From contig JAOVFP010000011.1 in assembly GCA_025738555.1 (NCBI GenBank), positions 3,410,001-3,474,000 of the forward strand: 64,000 nucleotides of DNA, read 5' to 3'. The position numbers and the translations under genes are program-made. The stretch comes from Cyathus striatus (lineage: Eukaryota > Basidiomycota > Agaricomycetes > Agaricales > Nidulariaceae). Under the pieces are notes generated by a model. The model saw only the letters and a program-made list of their open reading frames with translations. It did not search any database and had not been told where the DNA came from. Shown in pieces: positions 59,500-64,000 of the stretch (positions are counted from its first letter, which is position 1; each line of letters begins with the position of its first letter).

Positions 59500-60040
59500 T
59501 GTGTTTTAGTAGGGAATGAACATTCGCAAAATAGTTGAGGGGACTGGATTTTGATCGAAACCACATGGCGTGACAGCTGCTGATGGCAATACAGTTTATT
59601 ACGGGCACTTCGGGATTGAAGGTTGCCGAAGTCCGGATCATTAGTATGGGCAAAACCTCCTTGTCTCGCAACACTGAGCACTTCAGATATCTAGTGATAT
59701 CAGAGAACATAAATGCACTTTACTCATAAAAATATTTATACAGGTTTATTACATTGAATCATAGCTACTTATGCTATAAAACAGTTAAATTAAGTACCTT
59801 TATTGAGTAATACATGCCATGTATTTTTTTGGAAATCTCATGTTTGGGGTAACTCTCCAACTTAATTTATGTGTCATATATCTATTTCAATATATATCTG
59901 TAAAAATACTGTTGGAACTCATTACTGGGATACTAGGCCTCAAAATACAAAAATAATTGTAGTGATAGCCATAGATTTGACGTGAGGAGAAGTCAATCAG
60001 TTGGGTTTGTCACGTAGGGTGGTGTCATCACTAAATTTAT
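59500..60040. repeat. CpG-richer copy of the 29.5-30.1 kb repeat
   Basis: TGGATTTTGATCGAAACCAC, then ATGGCGTGACAG, GGCACTTCGGGATTGAAGG and GTTGCCGAAGTCCGG match the 29595-29690 stretch, where the CG sites are mostly CA or TG. Open frames here (59465-59710 minus) are not shared with the other copy, so it is not treated as coding. Confidence 0.5.
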
Positions 60041-60139
60041 GAAGGTCTGATATAGCCGTATGTTTCTCACACGTTTGATGGAAGATGATTAACTGCTCAC
60101 AAGCGGTTGTACCAGGTTATAATGGCACTGACATAGGAA

Positions 60140-60362
60140 ATGGAAATCATAATCTCACTAATATATTTTACTCTATGTATAAGCTGTTGTAAGAGGTAAG
60201 TAAAGTTAGATACAATGTACACTGTGTTATCTTGTAATCATCATATCGTGCTGAAATCATAATCCCACCAGCATATTTTACTCTACATATCAGCAGTTGT
60301 AAGAGGTAAGTAAAGTCAAATACAATGTGTGCTGTGTTATCTTGTAATCATCATATCGTGCT
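60140..60362 (+). repeat. 112-bp direct tandem duplication
   Basis: GAAATCATAATCTCACTAAT..TCATCATATCGTGCT is followed at once by GAAATCATAATCCCACCAGC..TCATCATATCGTGCT. The two copies share TTGTAAGAGGTAAGTAAAGT and CTGTGTTATCTTGTAATC. Confidence 0.85.
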
Positions 60363-61897
60363 CAACCCATGAGTACCATAAGTATATGCTAGAGACAACC
60401 ATTTATCACAATGCATTGACAATGCACAGCTTGCAAGCAAGATTTAAAAAGGCAAATTTATTCCAAGTTCAGTCAGTTTTACTCAGCTGTGGAACTAAGT
60501 AGGATAGGTGATAACATACAGGGCGATACACACCAAATGATAGGTATATTATTATAAGGAGGGGCAAGCAAGGGGCAAATACCAGGCCTGGTCCTTGGAA
60601 TAAGCATGGAGTGATGGGAAATGCCAATTCTGGCAGGGAAACTAAACGGGCGCGAATGCAATCTCGTCAACTTGGCCCAAATTCCTTTCGATGCGAGCCA
60701 CTGGTTCGTCCTTGTTGACTGAAGTCACTCGTCACGCTCAATCCTGCATAATTCACTCGAGGCCAATCTGTTGGAATATGGCATCTATTCAAATGTCATT
60801 CCATGATCAGCTGCCTACATTGTATATGTCAATCAGGTGCCACATATCATACCATACTTATTTTGTACTAGTGTGCTGGTGGTGTTCTGTAGCTCGCTGT
60901 ATATATTTAAGTAGTCTACTTTGTATTGTAGATACTTATCGATTTGCCTCTGGTTTCCTCCCCAACGTGCTCCGAAGTCAAATGTAACGATGTAGTCATT
61001 GATGGACCTCCCTCTTTAGTGTTCATGTTCACCAGATAGGATGCCACTCGCGTTTTTTGGAACACTGATCCTCATGAATTCTAGTGCTCTATTTTAACTA
61101 GGATAAATGGTGATTAGATTCACTAGGACAGGAGTGTCAAAGCTCGTCATTTTCGGGATCCCCATGTTGTGAATGTAATAGTAAGAATGCTACATCTCTC
61201 ATCGTTTTAGTATTTACTTATGTTTATCATGCAGTCGGCAATGTTACCAAGTTATTCGTCTCAGAATCTAGTTCACATTCATTCAAGATCCAAAACAGAG
61301 GTGCGGACTTGGCTGCTTAGATTCGAAGTTTATTAGTACCATGCATGTTGGTGTATATAGAATATGTATTATTTAATCTAATATAATCTTTTTGATGCTC
61401 TCTCTGCTTGAAATGAAAGCATATGTACATTATCAAATTATATGTGGGTTATGCTTGTCCTCGCAGATGAATGTAAACTCATAACTGTATTCTAAACTTA
61501 TTACTCCTGCATATTGTTGGCGTAATCGTATAACCCCCTCATGATTATCTCCAACCCGTGTGACGATGCATGAGCTACTGTGCGAATTACGAATTTTGGT
61601 GCTGCTGTACATGGCAGTATCCCGCGGTATCATATGGCTGTAAGGTTATGTCAGCTCATACCACTTACAGTGAGTTATACTGTGTTATAATGATGCACGA
61701 GATTCTCCCGAATTTAGCGATGGTGTCACGTTGGGTGGTTGATGACTGTAATAGGTTACAATTAGTGGCAAATTAGTTGCTGGTGGTAGCTTATCTTTAC
61801 TTATTAACAATTCCTTGTTGATATAAGTTCCAAATAAGCAAAGATTAGACGTAGTTAGGTAAGGGGCATCCCTTATTATACTAATTAAACTAATTTA
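60363..61897. other. Unassigned stretch with moderate CpG
   Basis: No gene recognised. ORFs at 60691-60987 and 61570-61776 have no motif. CpG content is higher than in the 30-58 kb region, so this may be unique DNA near the DNAJC7-like gene. Confidence 0.4.
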
Positions 61898-62155
61898 GTG
61901 CCTGGGGAATTTGCTGATGTATTTGGACCTGGAGCTCACCTTGGCTTGCCGCAGTATGTACATATACCAGCGGCTGCTTTTCTCTGTGAAATTTCAGCTT
62001 CTTCTATTCAGCCTGTTGCTCAAAATGATTCTATCATTGAGATGCACAGTAGTGTATTTACCAAGATATATGTAGGGATATTCGAGCAGAAACACCTTGC
62101 TCTGAGTGCAGTAAAGCAACTTGCAATGCGCCAGAATCATAAAAATGTTGAATAA
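61898..62155 (+). CDS. Hypothetical ORF, possibly an exon
   Basis: An 86-codon frame (MPGEFADVFGPGAHLGLPQY, EISASSIQPVAQNDSIIEMH, IYVGIFEQKHLALSAVKQLA) following TAATTTAG, a possible acceptor. Composition is protein-like. No family recognised. It is followed by ATCCCCCTATAA-type repeat text shared with about 51.8 kb. Confidence 0.3.
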   Translation: MPGEFADVFGPGAHLGLPQYVHIPAAAFLCEISASSIQPVAQNDSIIEMHSSVFTKIYVGIFEQKHLALSAVKQLAMRQNHKNVE

Positions 62156-62189
62156 ATACCCTAGATACTATTTTACACCTTAGATGCTG

Positions 62190-62640
62190 TGTCCCCCTAT
62201 AATCATGGTCCATTTCACTCCAGATACGCTATCCCCCTAAAAATCAAGGAAATTTTGCCAATTTTCATCCCCCTATAACTGGCCAAAAATCGCTGATTTG
62301 GTATCTAACATTAACCAGGATTATCTAGGGTCCTACGTCCCCCTCAAGTTAATGTCCCCAGAGCTGGTGTCGTGACGCCTGCAACATCACGTCCCTTCTC
62401 CCTTCTCCCATGCATCACGACAACGATGATAATCCAGTGTCTTCGCAACGTCGTGGACGCCAAACTAACTGCCGCCATCACCAACACCACCTCCCTCTCC
62501 TGCCGTCTCCCACCACCGCACCTCCACTGCTGCCACGCGTCCACACATCCCCATCTCCTTCACTGCTATCACGTCGCCTTGCATCCTCACTTCAACGTTC
62601 CCCTCAAGTTAATGTCCCTGTGAGTAGTGCGATATCACGT
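62190..62640 (+). repeat. CpG-rich copy of the repeat at 51.3-51.97 kb
   Basis: CCTGCCGTCTCCCACCACCG, CACCTCCACTGCTGCCACGC and GTCCACACATCCCCATCTCC correspond to CCTGCTGTTTCCCACCATG, ATACCTCCACTGCTCCCACA and TGTCTTCACATCCCCACCCC at about 51527-51580. CTCAAGTTAATGTCCC occurs twice (62344, 62602), bounding a 260-bp unit. The same phrase (CATTAATGTCCCC) is at 51764. Confidence 0.7.
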
Positions 62641-62983
62641 CCTCCCAGCCAACTCCCGGCCAACTCCCAGCCGCCAAGAAAACAATGTCTTCATAACCGT
62701 CGCCAATCATCGTCATTTCCTCCTCCTACACTCACCATCACCGTCTCCCTTTACGCACAGTTTAGCATTGTGGGTTTTTCGTCATTCTCATATACAGTGC
62801 CTTATTGTTCTCGCGTACAGAATAAAATAGTATATTATTTCTGTACCCAGTTACAATATATTTTATCTATGATTCCGGACTCAAGTCATATCTCTCGTGT
62901 TCTAACTTCTGAGCTAGTTCTCAGTAAAAGGTCAAATTGCTTATCAAACTACTAATCTAAAGAAATTCATCAAAAATCTTGAG

Positions 62984-63020
62984 GTAGTGGGCCTTGCCGC
63001 TTGCCGGCCTTATTCCTTTA
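62984..63020 (-). repeat. Dispersed 40-bp motif, CpG-rich inverted copy
   Basis: GGTAGTGGGCCTTGCCGCTTG followed by CCGGCCTTATTCCTTTATTTC is the reverse complement of 45838-45881. It lies about 170 bp past the stop codon of the DNAJC7-like gene. Confidence 0.65.
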
Positions 63021-63191
63021 TTTCAAAGCTGGATCCATAATCACTTTATCAGTCAAGAGCCAAGCAAGGTTTGTCTCGACAAGGTCTGTGCTTCACGAGT
63101 TAAGAAAACAAAATGAAAAAGAACATATATGTACATATGTAAAAACAGTGCATATGCATCCCAAGTATTCCAAAAATTCCACCACAGGGAA

Positions 63192-64000
63192 CTAAAACGG
63201 ATATCCACCTCTCCTCCCACCACCACCAAACCCACCACCAGCGCCGCCGGTTGAGAAACCAAATCCTCCCCCGCCACCGCCACCGCTACCATGGAACTGA
63301 GCAAACAGCTCCGCAAGATCGACATGGTTCATTCCGCCCATACCACCCATACCACCCATTCCTCCATCATTCATACCATCCTCATCGTCGCCCATATCGT
63401 ATCGCTCGCGCCGTTGTGGGTCGGAGAGGACGGCGTTAGCTTCAACGACAAGTTTGAATTTCTCCTCATCACCACCCTGTGCGCAAGCGCAAGTCAAACA
63501 GCACGAAATGGTAGGAAAATGGAAAACGAACCTTATCAGGATGATGTTTCAAACTCTCCCTCCTATACGCCTTCTTAATATCAAGCTCCGTCGCATCACG
63601 ACTCACACCCAAAATCTTGTAATAGTCCTTCGTCTTGCTCCTCTTCAGCGCCGCCTCGGCCTTCTTTAACTCCGTCTTCACAGCCTTCCTGTCCGCGTCC
63701 GAGGAAGCGTTTTCGATTGCTGACTTGAAATCGGCTATTGACGCGTCATACTTCTCGAGGTGGAGATAGATACGGGCACGCGTGCGGAGAGCTTTGAAGG
63801 ACTTGGGAAGGAGATTCAGGGAGGCGGAGGTGTCTGCTGGAGCGGACTCATATTGTTCCATCTGTGCCATGCGATCAGTACACGTTACGCTCAGGAAGTG
63901 GAGAAACAGACCTTGAGCAAAGTGGTGGCCCTGTTGCTCAACAACACCGCTCGAATCTCACCACCCTTCCCCTCTTCCTCCTTCTCCCCGACCCGCTCGA
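63192..64000 (-). CDS. DNAJC7-like co-chaperone (TPR + J domain), 3' part
   Basis: Minus strand, running off the right edge. Exons 63912-64000, 63532-63861 and 63192-63476, with introns GTCTGT..GCACAG and GTTCGT..GCACAG, both phase 0. The first visible residues [16 protein letters not shown] and the next exon's [20 protein letters not shown] are TPRs. Next is a helical linker, then the J domain from [20 protein letters not shown] with the HPD motif in SLKHHPDK and [20 protein letters not shown]. After it come MGDDEDG, a GGMGGMGG stretch and a glycine/phenylalanine-rich tail ending GGYPF. The layout matches DNAJC7/TPR2-type proteins, which use TPRs to hold Hsp70/Hsp90 and the J domain to stimulate Hsp70. 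The N-terminal TPRs are beyond the window. CpG-rich, no damage: a normal host gene. Confidence 0.93.

Noticed and set aside
63251..63669. Plus-strand ORFs over the last 700 bases
   Set aside because: Antisense shadows of the DNAJC7-like exons, which have correct splice sites and a J domain on the minus strand.

Overview
The window looks like part of a transposon-rich genome of an agaricomycete (basidiomycete) fungus. The evidence is short GT..AG introns of about 50-65 nt, a CxC5/CxC6-type gene of the KDZ transposon world, an NB-ARC/TPR STAND gene of the fungal type with an FxNAxNF-like N-terminal motif, and a DNAJC7-like gene. I cannot name the species. Most of the window is AT-rich and almost free of CpG. 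CpG is frequent only in short islands: 26.84-29.34 kb, partly 46.1-47.3 kb, about 59.5-60.7 kb and 62.3-64.0 kb. Several repeat families are present in both CpG-rich and CpG-poor copies, which points to C-to-T decay at methylated CpG.

Layout. 0-4.2 kb (minus strand): a decayed CxC5/CxC6 KDZ-associated gene, directly downstream of (and possibly spliced to) an intact-looking multi-exon gene of unknown function. 4.3-8.1 kb: a G-rich 50-bp minisatellite interrupted by a 2.4-kb element with long terminal inverted repeats (TIRs). 8.5-10.9 kb: a tRNA-like promoter sequence, hairpins, a dispersed repeat, and a hAT-like MITE containing a 19-bp minisatellite. 11.17-26.84 kb: a 15.7-kb palindrome with two almost identical 4.1-kb arms around a 7.45-kb spacer. 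The arms contain a foldback element and a diverged copy of an exon found in the neighbouring CpG-rich island. 26.84-29.34 kb: that island, with a partial gene on the minus strand. 29.3-39.9 kb: decayed repeats, a solo LTR, small MITEs and a 1.8-kb foldback element with an 8-bp target duplication.

39.94-42.78 kb: a STAND/NLR-like gene with eight nearly identical 42-residue TPRs and two in-frame stops. 42.8-50.5 kb: a second foldback element with target duplication, a two-RRM pseudogene, a hairpin MITE, a 208-bp tandem array split by a TA-flanked MITE, and a pogo/Tigger deletion derivative that keeps a transposase tail. 50.5-63 kb: a second solo LTR with a perfect 5-bp target duplication, another TIR element, microsatellites, a tRNA-like sequence and unassigned DNA. 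63.19-64.0 kb: the 3' part of a normal host gene (TPR + J-domain co-chaperone), which runs off the window.

Only the DNAJC7-like gene is clearly a working host gene. The 2.0-4.2 kb gene and the island exon could be functional. The rest is mobile DNA or relics. The most novel material is the giant palindrome and the family of long-TIR foldback elements, which share terminal sequences and have 8-bp target duplications.
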